Source: Heliophilum fasciatum | Lineage (GTDB): Bacteria > Bacillota > Desulfitobacteriia > Heliobacteriales > Heliobacteriaceae | NCBI RefSeq assembly: GCF_004341395.1 | Contig: NZ_SLXT01000007.1 | Span: forward strand, 1-64,000 | DNA length: 64,000 bases | Reading direction: 5' to 3' | Shown: piece after piece, positions 16,930-26,047 of the stretch | Layout: each line of letters opens with the position of its first letter | How positions within the stretch are numbered: the stretch's first letter is position 1 | The notes under the pieces: model-generated | Told to the model about the DNA's origin: nothing | Databases searched by the model: none | The model's input: only the letters and a program-made list of their open reading frames with translations | Position numbers and translations under genes: made by a program

Positions 16930-16982
16930 GCAGGAATATTGCGAATATTGAAGAATAATGTAATTGTCTGTGATTGTTATCG

Positions 16983-17056
16983 CCAGGCGGTCGGCGAACT
17001 ACCGCCTGGTGTAACGATAAAGACAGTATCGGCGAGCGTGGCTTGCGATGATACTG
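16983..17056 (+). promoter_or_regulatory. Two consecutive leader hairpins before hcp
   Basis: CCAGGCGGT/ACCGCCTGG (16983-16991/17001-17009) is followed by CAGTATC/GATACTG (17024-17030/17050-17056) with an inner CGAGC/GCTTG. Neither has a T-run. They lie between the ferredoxin gene and hcp, so they may process, stabilise or regulate the polycistronic RNA. Confidence 0.6.
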
Positions 17057-17094
17057 CTCGGTGTATGCCTGATAAAAAAAGAGGAGGAACCCGA

Positions 17095-18735
17095 ATGTTT
17101 TGTTTTCAATGTGAACAAACGGCAAAGGGAACAGGCTGTACAATCAAAGGTGTTTGCGGCAAGGACGCATCCACGGCAGCACTGCAAGATCTGCTCGTAG
17201 AAGTCACCAAAGGCATAGCACAATATGAACACCGCGCACGGTTGCTCGGCTCCCGGAACCGCGATGTTGATCACTATATCATCCAGGCGTTGTTTACGAC
17301 GGTCACCAACGTCAACTTTGACCCGGAACGCCTGCAAGGCATCGTACTCGAAGGCGCTGCCCAAAAGCAAGCGGCCCGTCAGCGCTATGAAGCTGCTTGT
17401 GCCCAAGCGGGACAAACACCGGAGCAACTCGATGGACCTGCGCTTTGGGAACCGGCAGCCGATCTGGCTGGGTTAGTGGCCCAAGGCGGAGCCGTAGCGA
17501 TTACCTCGCGCCAACAAACCCACGGTCAAGATATCTCGGCACTGCAAGAACTGATCGTTTACGGCCTCAAAGGCACGGCTGCCTATGCCGAGCATGCTTG
17601 TGTGCTGGGCCAAGAAGATGATGCCGTCTATGACTTTTTCCATGAAGCACTCAACTTTTTGACCTTGCCGCCGGCGCTGGATAAGCTGGTCGGTATGGCG
17701 CTGAAAGTGGGCGAAGTGAACCTGCGCGTCATGGAACTCTTAGATGCTGCCAATACGGGGGCCTACGGTCATCCCGTGCCGACGCCGGTGCGCGTCACCC
17801 CGGTTCAGGGCAAAGCCATCCTCGTGTCCGGCCACGATCTCAAAGATCTGGAAGCGCTGCTCAAGCAAACCGAAGGCACCGGCATCAACATCTACACCCA
17901 CGGTGAAATGCTACCGGCCCATGGCTATCCGGAACTGAAAAAGTACGCCCATCTCGTCGGCAACTACGGCGGTGCTTGGCAGGATCAACAAAAAGAATTC
18001 GACGCCTTCCCCGGCGCGATTTTGATGACGACCAACTGCATTCAAAAGCCGGCGGAAACGTATAAAGCCCGCATCTTTACGAGCGGCCTCGTCGCTTGGC
18101 CCGGCGTTACGCACATTGCCGATCAAAACTTTGCCCCGGTGATTGCGGCAGCCCAAGAAGCGGCCGGTTTCGCCGCTGATGAAGCAGAAAAAACGATCCT
18201 CGTTGGCTTTGGACGCAATGCCGTACTCGGTGTGGCTGACAAAGTGATCGATGCTGTCAAAGCCGGCGCGATTCGCCACTTCTTCCTCATCGGTGGTTGC
18301 GACGGTGCCAAGTCGGGCCGGAACTACTTCACTGAAATGGCCACCCAAGCACCGCAAGATACGGTGATCTTGACGCTGGCCTGCGGCAAATACCGTTTCA
18401 ACAAGCTTGATTTTGGTGATATCGGCGGCATCCCCCGCTTGCTCGACGTGGGACAATGTAACGATGCCTACTCGGCCATCAAAATCGCTGTGGCCTTGGC
18501 CGACGCCTTTGGTACTGATGTGAACTCCTTGCCGCTGTCGCTGGTGCTTTCTTGGTACGAGCAAAAAGCGGTATGTATCCTCCTCACGCTGCTCCACTTG
18601 GGCATCAAGAACATCCGTCTTGGCCCGAGCCTGCCGGCCTTTGTGACACCGGCGGTGCTGCAAGTACTGGTCGATAACTTCAACATCATGCCGATCGGCA
18701 CGGCCGAAGAGGATCTGCAAGCCATCTTGGGCTAA
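17095..18735 (+). CDS. hcp: Hydroxylamine reductase / hybrid-cluster protein
   Basis: Hybrid iron-sulfur-oxygen cluster enzyme that reduces NO to N2O and/or hydroxylamine to ammonia under nitrosative stress. The N-terminal cysteines C3, C6, C15 and C21 ([19 protein letters not shown]) bind the proximal cluster, and the hybrid-cluster ligand regions [13 protein letters not shown] and MTTNCIQKP are present. 546 residues, full length. Start ATG 17095 follows GAGGAGG. With the preceding Rrf2 regulator and ferredoxin it forms a nitrosative-stress module. Confidence 0.96.
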   Translation: MFCFQCEQTAKGTGCTIKGVCGKDASTAALQDLLVEVTKGIAQYEHRARLLGSRNRDVDHYIIQALFTTVTNVNFDPERLQGIVLEGAAQKQAARQRYEAACAQAGQTPEQLDGPALWEPAADLAGLVAQGGAVAITSRQQTHGQDISALQELIVYGLKGTAAYAEHACVLGQEDDAVYDFFHEALNFLTLPPALDKLVGMALKVGEVNLRVMELLDAANTGAYGHPVPTPVRVTPVQGKAILVSGHDLKDLEALLKQTEGTGINIYTHGEMLPAHGYPELKKYAHLVGNYGGAWQDQQKEFDAFPGAILMTTNCIQKPAETYKARIFTSGLVAWPGVTHIADQNFAPVIAAAQEAAGFAADEAEKTILVGFGRNAVLGVADKVIDAVKAGAIRHFFLIGGCDGAKSGRNYFTEMATQAPQDTVILTLACGKYRFNKLDFGDIGGIPRLLDVGQCNDAYSAIKIAVALADAFGTDVNSLPLSLVLSWYEQKAVCILLTLLHLGIKNIRLGPSLPAFVTPAVLQVLVDNFNIMPIGTAEEDLQAILG

Positions 18736-18768
18736 GATCCGACGGAATGGCCAGGGATGGTCATCTAC

Positions 18769-18811
18769 GCTCCTTGCTTCCCCCCCCCAAGGGAGGCAGG
18801 GAGCTTTTTTT
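18769..18811 (+). terminator. Terminator after hcp
   Basis: The stem GCTCCTTGCTTCCC/GGGAGGCAGGGAGC (with wobble) surrounds a C-run and is followed by TTTTTTT. Confidence 0.88.
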
Positions 18812-18868
18812 ATGGAAGGGCAGAACAGTGAAAAAATCGTGAAACCGGCGAAAGACCTTCCTGGGAGA

Positions 18869-18877
18869 TGGTATAAT
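18869..18877 (+). promoter_or_regulatory. Extended -10 promoter for ppk2
   Basis: TGGTATAAT (TGn plus perfect TATAAT) lies 31 nt before the ppk2 start; no good -35 is visible at 17 nt. The same nonamer occurs before topB at 22673-22681. Confidence 0.6.
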
Positions 18878-18907
18878 AAACACCAAGAACAACAAGGAGG
18901 GGGTTCT

Positions 18908-19621
18908 ATGGGCCTTGCTGACATCGATTTGTCACCGCGCATTTCGGAGCGGGAATACGAAGAAAAACTGCGCCGGTTGCAGCTTGAACTGCTGGACTAT
19001 CAATATCGGATCATCGAAGAAAAAGTCCCGGTGATTCTCGTTTTTGAAGGCTGGGATGCTTCCGGGAAAGGCGGAGCCATCCGGCGCTTGACGGAGCAGT
19101 CCGACCCCCGTACATATCGTGTGCACCCGATCGGTGCGCCCACACCGGAAGAAATGCGGTATCACTATCTGCGCCGCTTTTGGGCACGGTTGCCTCGTCG
19201 TGGTCAGATCGGGATCTTTGATCGCAGTTGGTATGGACGCGTGTTGGTGGAACGGGTGGAAAAGCTCTGCTCCAAAAAAGAATGGCAACGAGCCTACGAG
19301 GAAATCAATGGTTTTGAGCAGGTTTTGGTTGACGACGGGACCTTGTTGATCAAGTTTTTTCTGCATATCAGCAAAGAAGAACAGTTACAACGATTTAAGG
19401 ACCGCGAAAAAAGCCCCTGGAAACGCTGGAAGATCACCGACGAAGACTGGCGCAATCGGGAAAAATGGGATCGCTATGAGGAAGCGATTGAAGAAATGCT
19501 GGCAAAAACCCATACCAAGCATGCACCTTGGCAAGTCATTGCCGGTGAACAAAAGAAGTACGCCCGGATTCAGGTGCTGCAAATTGTGCTGGAACATTAT
19601 CAAAAAGTATTTGGCAAGTAA
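18908..19621 (+). CDS. ppk2: Polyphosphate kinase 2 family protein
   Basis: Transfers phosphate between polyphosphate and nucleotides. P-loop GWDASGKGGAIRRLTE (about residue 48), Walker B region FDRSWYGRVLVERVE and the lid/acceptor region RFKDREKSPWKRWKITDEDW are characteristic of PPK2. 237 residues, a short single-domain (class I-III) form; whether it prefers NDP or NMP cannot be told. Start ATG 18908 follows AAGGAGGGGG. It joins ppk1 and ppx within 10 kb. Confidence 0.92.
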   Translation: MGLADIDLSPRISEREYEEKLRRLQLELLDYQYRIIEEKVPVILVFEGWDASGKGGAIRRLTEQSDPRTYRVHPIGAPTPEEMRYHYLRRFWARLPRRGQIGIFDRSWYGRVLVERVEKLCSKKEWQRAYEEINGFEQVLVDDGTLLIKFFLHISKEEQLQRFKDREKSPWKRWKITDEDWRNREKWDRYEEAIEEMLAKTHTKHAPWQVIAGEQKKYARIQVLQIVLEHYQKVFGK

Positions 19622-19639
19622 GCGGCGTAGTAAGAAAGG

Positions 19640-20482
19640 ATGAAGCGATTGGTGAAGACAACAAGCAAAAAAGCCATTCTCCTGGTGGCCTTTGGCACAG
19701 CCGTACCTTCGGCCCGGGCGGCTTTAGACAACATTGGTGAGCATATCCGTAGCGCTTTTCCTGATGTAGAAGTGCGCTGGGCCTTTACGGCCAACTTTAT
19801 CCGGGCCAAGCTGGCTCGGCAAGGTGAACTGATCGATAGCCCGGTGACGGCGCTCGCCAAGCTGATGGATGAAGGGGTTACCCATGTGGCGGTGCAGTCA
19901 CTTCACATGTTCCCGGGCTATGAGTATCATGATCTGGAAAATCTGGTGCAGCGTCTTGCCGGTGGGTCCCGTCGCGACGGCAGCAAGTTTCGCTTTCAGC
20001 GCGTCGTGGTCGGTAAGCCCATGCTCTACCGGGAAAGCGATTACCGGGAAGTGAGTGAGGCGTTGCAAGCCTTGCTGCCCGATGAAGAGCGGGCGGTGGT
20101 CTTGATGGGCCATGGCACAGAGCACTCATCCTTTGCTGTCTTTGGCTGCCTCAACGATATGCTCCGCCGCCAAAATGATCGGATCTTTTTGGGTACGGTG
20201 GAAGGCTATCCAACGATCGATGATGTCATGGCGGACCTGCAAAAAACAGCCCATCGTGCGGTGACGCTGGTGCCCTTTATGGTGGTGGCCGGTGATCATG
20301 CACTCCATGATATGATCGGCAACGATCCAGAATCGTGGAAGTCGCGGCTGAGCGCAGCCGGCTATGATGTGCAAGCCGATATGCGCGGCCTTGGTGAGAT
20401 TGACGCCTTCGCCCAGATCTTTGTGCAGCATTTGCAGGAAGCCATGGCGGCGCTGCAACCGCCGACGCTGGTGACGGAGTAG
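19640..20482 (+). CDS. cbiK: Sirohydrochlorin cobaltochelatase, CbiK type
   Basis: Inserts Co2+ into sirohydrochlorin (precorrin-2 factor II) in the anaerobic cobalamin pathway. The start of the fold is AILLVAFGTAVPSAR; the metal/substrate histidines lie in MGHGTEHSS (about residue 157) and VAGDHALHDM (about 218), both typical of CbiK. No signal peptide, so cytoplasmic. About 280 residues. ATG 19640, TTG 19649 and GTG 19652 compete as starts because the site AAAGGATGA lies close. A cobalt importer lies 11 kb downstream. The 3' end appears duplicated in the next intergenic region. Confidence 0.92.
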   Translation: MKRLVKTTSKKAILLVAFGTAVPSARAALDNIGEHIRSAFPDVEVRWAFTANFIRAKLARQGELIDSPVTALAKLMDEGVTHVAVQSLHMFPGYEYHDLENLVQRLAGGSRRDGSKFRFQRVVVGKPMLYRESDYREVSEALQALLPDEERAVVLMGHGTEHSSFAVFGCLNDMLRRQNDRIFLGTVEGYPTIDDVMADLQKTAHRAVTLVPFMVVAGDHALHDMIGNDPESWKSRLSAAGYDVQADMRGLGEIDAFAQIFVQHLQEAMAALQPPTLVTE

Positions 20483-20577
20483 GTTGGCAGAGGTCGTTGC
20501 TGATGTCGTTGCTGACGTGCGGATACACGTGATCAAGCTGAACCGACGCTAATGATGGAGTAGATTGGAAGTCGTTC
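20460..20577 (+). repeat. Diverged duplication of the cbiK 3' end
   Basis: Positions 20462-20500 (ending of cbiK through its stop) resemble 20543-20577: both read CCGACGCT..TGA.GGAGTAG.TTGG..GTCGTT. Between them a 12-bp direct repeat GTCGTTGCTGA occurs twice in tandem. It looks like local duplication, not a gene. Confidence 0.55.
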
Positions 20578-20673
20578 TCTGCGGTGACCGTTTTGGCCTT
20601 TGCTTGTGCGCATAATGAATACATGGTAAAATTATGTAACCAAAGGCTCAGTGGATCGCTGGGAGGGAAGGAA

Positions 20674-22302
20674 ATGCGTTTTTTTAATACGGCCGGTCCG
20701 GTGAATGAGCAAGATCATTATTGTTTGCCTCCGCTTGAACGATGGGATCTGGAAGAAATTATTCGACTCATCGATCAAAAAAAGTATTTTGTACTCCATG
20801 CGCCACGGCAGACGGGCAAGACGACTTGTTTACTGGCATTGATGAATTATTTGAACCAAGAGGGCCGATACCGTTGCGTGTATGTGAATGTAGAGTCAGC
20901 ACAAGCGGCACGGGAAGATGTGGATCGCGGCATCAGTGCGATTTTGCGCCGGTTGGCGACGCAGGCGCGGGATCTTTTTGATGATTCTTATCCGGAACAA
21001 CTGCTGCCCGATATCCTAGCCACCAACAGCGGCGTTTCGGCATTGGAAGAGATGTTGATCGGCTGGGCGAAAAAAAGCCCGAAGCCTTTAGTGCTTTTAA
21101 TCGATGAGATTGATTCGCTGGTTGGCGATACGTTGATTGCCGTGCTGCGCCAGTTGCGTTCGGGATACGCAGGGCGGCCTAAGCGATTTCCGCAAAGTAT
21201 CTTGCTCTGTGGTGTGCGCAATGTCCAGGACTATCGCATTCATTCAGCGCAGGAAAAGGCGATCATCACCGGTGGGAGCGCTTTTAATATTAAGGCGGAA
21301 TCATTACGCCTTGTTGATTTCCGTCGAGACGATATGGAACGGCTTTACGGGATCCACACGGTCGAGACGGGCCAAGTTTTTACGCCGGAAGCGCTGGATG
21401 AAGCATGGCTACTGACACAAGGACAACCGTGGTTAATCAATGCGTTGGCTTATGAAGTTTGTTTCAAAATCAAAACAGGCCGTGATCGCCGTCAGTCGAT
21501 CACCCGGGCGATGATACAAGCGGCGAAGGAAAATCTGATTCTGCGACGAGAAACTCATCTGGATCAGTTAACGGACAAGCTGCAAGAGGAACGGGTGCGG
21601 CGTGTGATCGCTCCAATGCTTTCCGGTGTACCGGTGATGGGGAATTTGCGCCCTGATGACATTCAGTATGTGGTCGATCTGGGGCTGTTGCGGCAAGCTC
21701 GCAATGGGGAATTGTCCATCGCCAATCCAATTTATGCTGAAGTCATTCCCCGGGAACTGGCATGGACGATCCAGTCGGGGTTATCGGAAAAAACGGCTTG
21801 GTATGTGACTGCTGACGGTCGGTTGGATATGAGTAAGCTGCTGACGGCGTTTCAGCATTTTTTTCAAGAACATGCGGAACATTGGGTTGAGCGATATCAG
21901 TATAAAGAAGCTGGGCCGCAGTTGTTGTTGCAGGCTTTTTTGCAACGGATTGTCAACGGTGGTGGCCAGATTGAGCGGGAATACGGTTTGGGGCGGATGC
22001 GTACTGATTTGCTGGTGACCTGGCCCTATTTGGTAGGGCAAGCGGGATCAGCGCAGGAATATCGGCAAGCCCAAGAAAAAGGCCGACAAAAAATCGTGAT
22101 CGAGCTCAAGTTGTTGCATAAAAGCCGCCAAGCCACTATCGATGCCGGGTTAGCGCAAACCTGGGAATACCTTGACCGCATGCAGGCGGCGGAAGGGCAC
22201 TTGGTGATTTTTGATCGAACACCGGAAAAGTCCTGGGAGGAAAAGTTGTTTCAAGACAAACAAAAGTACCGTGGACGGGAGATTTGGATCTGGGGGATGT
22301 AG
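20674..22302 (+). CDS. AAA-like ATPase with C-terminal PD-(D/E)XK nuclease-like domain
   Basis: Start ATG 20674 follows GGGAGGGAAGG. The N-terminal half has Walker A (LHAPRQTGKTTCLL, about residues 44-57), Walker B (PLVLLIDEIDSL) and a winged-helix-like middle. The C-terminal part (about 430-542) has GLGRMRTDLLVTWP and, further on, KIVIELKLLHKS, the D...ExK spacing of PD-(D/E)XK nuclease-like folds. The layout resembles the AAA-ATPase-like plus DUF1703-type families common in anaerobes, whose biological role is unsettled. It is a single gene flanked by its own terminator, with no toxin or defence neighbours. Confidence 0.75.
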   Translation: MRFFNTAGPVNEQDHYCLPPLERWDLEEIIRLIDQKKYFVLHAPRQTGKTTCLLALMNYLNQEGRYRCVYVNVESAQAAREDVDRGISAILRRLATQARDLFDDSYPEQLLPDILATNSGVSALEEMLIGWAKKSPKPLVLLIDEIDSLVGDTLIAVLRQLRSGYAGRPKRFPQSILLCGVRNVQDYRIHSAQEKAIITGGSAFNIKAESLRLVDFRRDDMERLYGIHTVETGQVFTPEALDEAWLLTQGQPWLINALAYEVCFKIKTGRDRRQSITRAMIQAAKENLILRRETHLDQLTDKLQEERVRRVIAPMLSGVPVMGNLRPDDIQYVVDLGLLRQARNGELSIANPIYAEVIPRELAWTIQSGLSEKTAWYVTADGRLDMSKLLTAFQHFFQEHAEHWVERYQYKEAGPQLLLQAFLQRIVNGGGQIEREYGLGRMRTDLLVTWPYLVGQAGSAQEYRQAQEKGRQKIVIELKLLHKSRQATIDAGLAQTWEYLDRMQAAEGHLVIFDRTPEKSWEEKLFQDKQKYRGREIWIWGM

Positions 22303-22329
22303 CACCGGATATGCCGTTGAACGATGAGG

Positions 22330-22359
22330 AGCCATCGAATGTTTCGGTGGCTTTTTTTA
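22330..22359 (+). terminator. Terminator after the AAA-like gene
   Basis: Stem AGCCATCGAA/TTCGGTGGCT with a 3-nt loop, followed by TTTTTTTATT. Confidence 0.88.
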
Positions 22360-22429
22360 TTGCCGAAAAGCCAAGGTCACTTCCTTTTATTCCCTCTGAA
22401 CATATAGTAGTCATAAGGAGGGGATGTTG

Positions 22430-22666
22430 ATGTGGTCCAGAACTCAAATCACGTTGATGGCAGCGGTCGGTTTCGGTGTAATTTCCTTTTTGATTCTCGG
22501 TGTTGCTTATTTTATGAGGCTTCCCAGTGAAGGCGCTATTGTATCAGTTTTTACGTCCACGGCTACCGGTGTTGTCGCCTTTCTCTTAGGAATGACGCAA
22601 CCGTTGCGCGAAGAAATCAACCGGGAAATCGCCCGGGAAGAACGTAAGGAAGGCGACCCTAAATAA
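22430..22666 (+). CDS. Small two-helix membrane protein (78 aa)
   Basis: Two hydrophobic segments (about residues 7-28 and 36-55) are followed by a highly charged tail (REEINREIAREERKEGD). AAGGAGG lies 8 nt before ATG 22430 and only 2 nt before ATG 22424, so the inner start is chosen. No homologue recognised; an integral membrane protein with a cytoplasmic charged tail is the likely topology. Confidence 0.72.
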   Translation: MWSRTQITLMAAVGFGVISFLILGVAYFMRLPSEGAIVSVFTSTATGVVAFLLGMTQPLREEINREIAREERKEGDPK

Positions 22667-22672
22667 AGCCTA

Positions 22673-22681
22673 TGGTATAAT
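22673..22681 (+). promoter_or_regulatory. Extended -10 promoter for topB
   Basis: TGGTATAAT, 36 nt before the topB start and just after the preceding small gene. Confidence 0.55.
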
Positions 22682-22717
22682 GAAGCGACCGCTCCAAAGA
22701 AAGAGGTTGGAAGAGGA

Positions 22718-25045
22718 TTGCTGCTAGTTATTGCTGAAAAGCCATCAGCGGCGCGCGACATTGCCCGTGTGATCGCACCACAGGCGCACAAAACGCCCGA
22801 TGGATTTCTGGCCGATGCGAACTGTGTGATCGCCCACGCACGGGGCCATCTGGTCGAACTGGTCTTGCCGCCGGAGATCGATCCCAAATACAAACGCTGG
22901 AGTTATGAGCACTTGCCGATCCTGCCGGAGCGGATTCCGCTTAAACTGCGGTATGGCGCTGCCAAGGAGTTTGAGGCGCTCAAACGCCTGCTGCGCGATC
23001 GCCGCTTTGAAGCGGTCGTCTGCGCGACGGACGCCGGGCGGGAAGGCCAGTTGATCTTTGACTTTATTTACGAGCATGCCGGCGGACAGTTGCCAGTGCA
23101 GCGGCTGTGGCTTTCCACGTTTACCGATGATGGTATTCGCCGGGCTTGGCAAGCGATGAAAAGCCACAGCGCCTATGCCAACTTGTCCTTGGCGGCGCGC
23201 TTGCGTTCATACTCGGATTGGGTCGTCGGGATGAACGCCTGCCCGGCTGTTTCGCTGGCAGCCAAGGCGACGATCAATGTAGGACGAGTCATGACGCCGA
23301 CGCTGAAATTGATCGTGGAACGGACACGCGAAAACGAGAACTTTGTCCCGCGCACTTATTTTCAAGTGGTTGCCGAATTCGGCGAATTGTACCGCGGTAC
23401 CTTGCTCGATGATGCCGGAGAAAAGCTGGCTGAACTGGAGCAGCGCGAAGCGGCGGAGCGTGTGGTTGAGCGCATTACCGGGCAGATGGGCCAAGTGCTC
23501 AGCTATCAAGTGAAGCGGGAAAAGCGCTACGCCAAGCCACTGTACAACCTCGGCGACTTGCAGGTAGAAGCCGCGCGGTTGCTGGGTTTTACGGCCGATC
23601 ACACGCTGGAAGTGGCGCAAAAGCTTTATCAGGATCGCAAGTGCCTTTCTTACCCGCGGACAAGCTCTCGCCATTTGGAAAAAGCCATGCTGCCGGAGTT
23701 GCCCAAGCATATCCGGGCTGTGGCTGCCATCCCGGAAGTGAGCGAAGTGGCCCAAGCGATTTTAGCCAAGCCCTTGCCGTCGTTAAGCAAAGCCTATGTC
23801 GATGACACGAAAGTCACCGATCACCATGGCTTGATCCCCACGGAAAAGCCGGCCACCATGGCCGGTTGGTCTGAAGATGAACGGCGGCTGTTTTTGATGG
23901 TGGTCCGGCGTTTTCTGGCGATCTTTTTGCCGCCGGCCGAATATGACAAAACGACGATCATTACCGGCGTGCCCGATCAAAAAGGCGATCGCTTTCGCTC
24001 GACCGGCAGCCAGTTGATCGTGCCGGGCTGGCAAGTGTTGTACCCCTCTGCTTCGGCAGGCGGGGAGAAGAACGGCGAATCCGGTGCCAAAAATGATGAC
24101 GATGAGCCCGATCAAGGCGCGTTGCCGGTCGTGGCTACCGGTGCAACCTATCCCGTTACCGGTAGCACTATAGAAGAAAAGCAAACCAAACCACGGCCTC
24201 TCTATACGGATGGTTCCTTGATCCGGGCGATGCAAAACATTGCGGCGCAACTGGACGATGCTGCGCTCAAATCGATTCTCAAACCGCTGGGGCTGGGCAC
24301 CGAAGCGACGCGGGCAGCAACGATCGAAAAGCTGATCAAGCTGGGCATGGTGGCCCGTACCGGCAAAGGTAAGACGAAGCAACTGGTCGCTACCCAATTT
24401 GGCCATCAAGTGATCGATGCCATTGCCGATGAAGCGATCAAATCACCGGCCTTGACGGCGCTTTGGGAAGACAAACTGGCCCAAGTGGAAGAGGGTCAAT
24501 TGCCGGAAGCGATCTACCGGCAGGAACTGGGCGAATATGTGCGCCGCCTGATCGATACGCTGCGCAGTCAGGCCAAGCCGGTGCAAGCGGCGCCGAAACG
24601 GGGAACCGGTACGAGTGCGGTAATGACCGGTGCGGAGGAAGGGGCAACCGGCGGTAGCGCTCGGGGACGCGGACGGAGCACAAGCGGTAAAGCCGGTGGT
24701 GCAACGAAAGTAGGCGCAACCTCAGCCGGCGTCGCCAAGCGGGCTGCGCGATCAACCGAATTGTCCCCTACCGGCGATGCCCCGTTCGGGACTTGTCCGC
24801 TTTGTGGTAAACCGATCATCGAGGGGAAGCGCGGTTATGGCTGCTCCGGTTGGCGCAGTGGCTGCCCCTTTGTTATCTGGAAGCAGATCGCCGGCAAAAC
24901 CTTAACCTCATCGATGGTCAAGGACCTGATCCAAAAGGGACGGACCCGCAAGCTTACGGGCTTTACTAACAAAGAAGGACAAAAGTTCGAAGCCAGCCTG
25001 GTTTTGCAAAACGGGCAGGTTACCTTCGACTTCCGCAACGGTTAG
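22718..25045 (+). CDS. topB: DNA topoisomerase III (type IA)
   Basis: Single-strand-passing topoisomerase for decatenation and recombination intermediates. The TOPRIM domain (LLVIAEKPSAARDIARVI, then ATDAGREGQLIF) is followed by the type IA core with the active-site tyrosine in CLSYPRTSSRHL (about residue 310). After about 610 there is a Gly/Ala/Arg-rich linker (GGSARGRGRSTSGKAGG), then a C-terminal zinc-finger-like module (CPLCGKPIIEGKRGYGCSG). 775 residues, normal for Firmicute TopB. Start is TTG 22718. The GIY-YIG gene begins 3 nt after the stop. Confidence 0.94.
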   Translation: MLLVIAEKPSAARDIARVIAPQAHKTPDGFLADANCVIAHARGHLVELVLPPEIDPKYKRWSYEHLPILPERIPLKLRYGAAKEFEALKRLLRDRRFEAVVCATDAGREGQLIFDFIYEHAGGQLPVQRLWLSTFTDDGIRRAWQAMKSHSAYANLSLAARLRSYSDWVVGMNACPAVSLAAKATINVGRVMTPTLKLIVERTRENENFVPRTYFQVVAEFGELYRGTLLDDAGEKLAELEQREAAERVVERITGQMGQVLSYQVKREKRYAKPLYNLGDLQVEAARLLGFTADHTLEVAQKLYQDRKCLSYPRTSSRHLEKAMLPELPKHIRAVAAIPEVSEVAQAILAKPLPSLSKAYVDDTKVTDHHGLIPTEKPATMAGWSEDERRLFLMVVRRFLAIFLPPAEYDKTTIITGVPDQKGDRFRSTGSQLIVPGWQVLYPSASAGGEKNGESGAKNDDDEPDQGALPVVATGATYPVTGSTIEEKQTKPRPLYTDGSLIRAMQNIAAQLDDAALKSILKPLGLGTEATRAATIEKLIKLGMVARTGKGKTKQLVATQFGHQVIDAIADEAIKSPALTALWEDKLAQVEEGQLPEAIYRQELGEYVRRLIDTLRSQAKPVQAAPKRGTGTSAVMTGAEEGATGGSARGRGRSTSGKAGGATKVGATSAGVAKRAARSTELSPTGDAPFGTCPLCGKPIIEGKRGYGCSGWRSGCPFVIWKQIAGKTLTSSMVKDLIQKGRTRKLTGFTNKEGQKFEASLVLQNGQVTFDFRNG

Positions 25046-25047
25046 CC

Positions 25048-25344
25048 ATGGTCTATACGTACATTGTGCGCTGCGCTGATGGTACGCTGTATACCGGGTG
25101 GACTGTCGATGTGCCGGCCCGCATGGCTGCTCACAATGCCGGTCACGGAGCACGCTATACGCGGGGGCGCCTGCCGGTAACGCTCGTTTATACCGAAGAG
25201 CACCCCACTCGCCGCCAAGCCCAGCAGCGGGAAGCAGCGATCAAAAAACTGTCACGAAAGGCCAAAGAACAGTTGCTTCAGCAAACCGGCGAAACGGAGA
25301 ACGATGAAAAACACAAGCAATTCGATTGCTCGAAATTAACGTAA
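25048..25344 (+). CDS. GIY-YIG nuclease superfamily protein (UPF0213-like)
   Basis: 98 residues beginning VYTYIVRCADGTLYTGWT, the small single-domain GIY-YIG fold (YIV and YTG strands, conserved R in VPARMAAHNAG). Its ATG lies immediately behind topB, implying cotranscription and probably translational coupling. Members of this family are annotated as endonucleases, but the in vivo role is poorly defined; DNA repair alongside TopB is a reasonable inference. Confidence 0.88.
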   Translation: MVYTYIVRCADGTLYTGWTVDVPARMAAHNAGHGARYTRGRLPVTLVYTEEHPTRRQAQQREAAIKKLSRKAKEQLLQQTGETENDEKHKQFDCSKLT

Positions 25345-25377
25345 TAACGTACTACGAAGAGTCAGGAGGAGAAATCG

Positions 25378-25992
25378 TTGAGTAAAGGCGTAAGTTTGGT
25401 TATCGACGGCATGACCGGTGTGGGGAAAACCTCCTTGATGGATATCCTGGTCGAGAAAATCGAGATTACCCCCTATCGCGAGATCTTTCGCGATGAAAAT
25501 GACTTGCTCGGCAAATTTTTCACCCAAGGCAACCGCTGGTGCTTTCCCATGCAAGTCAGTTTTCTCAACAATCGGTTTAATCAATATCAAGAAGCGTGCA
25601 CCATGACCAATGCACTCATGGACCGTTCGATTTTCTCCGATCCGATCTTTGCTGACTTTTATCACCGTACCGGCGCCATGGAGCCGGAAGAATATTTTGT
25701 GTACCGTTCCTTGTTTCGCACCTTAGTGGAGACACTGGAGCCGCCCAAACTGGTGGTGTATCTGGACGTATCCGCCGATGAAGCGCTTCGGCGCATCCGC
25801 ATGCGCGGCCGGGCCGACGAGTTGCAGATGCCCGAGAGCTACTGGCGTGACTTGCATAGCGTCTATACGGAATATTACGATAACTATCAATTATCACCGC
25901 TGCTGCGTATCGATGTGAGCGCCTGTGATTTCGTCAATGATGTGAAAGATCGTGCGGCCATCGTACGCCAAATCGTAGAACGATTGGGCTAA
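25378..25992 (+). CDS. Deoxynucleoside kinase (dGK/dAK family)
   Basis: Phosphorylates deoxynucleosides in nucleotide salvage. P-loop DGMTGVGKTSLM (residues 10-21), the DRSIFSD motif (ERS/DRS catalytic region, about 82-88) and the LID arginines in RRIRMRGRADE are seen. About 204 residues, matching Bacillus dgk/dck. Start is TTG 25378 behind AGGAGGAG. Base preference (dG, dA or dC) is not determinable by eye. Confidence 0.88.
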   Translation: MSKGVSLVIDGMTGVGKTSLMDILVEKIEITPYREIFRDENDLLGKFFTQGNRWCFPMQVSFLNNRFNQYQEACTMTNALMDRSIFSDPIFADFYHRTGAMEPEEYFVYRSLFRTLVETLEPPKLVVYLDVSADEALRRIRMRGRADELQMPESYWRDLHSVYTEYYDNYQLSPLLRIDVSACDFVNDVKDRAAIVRQIVERLG

Positions 25993-26047
25993 CCGGCAGT
26001 GAGCCGGTAAGACGAGCCGGATCGCGATAAAAAGAATTACATACGAA

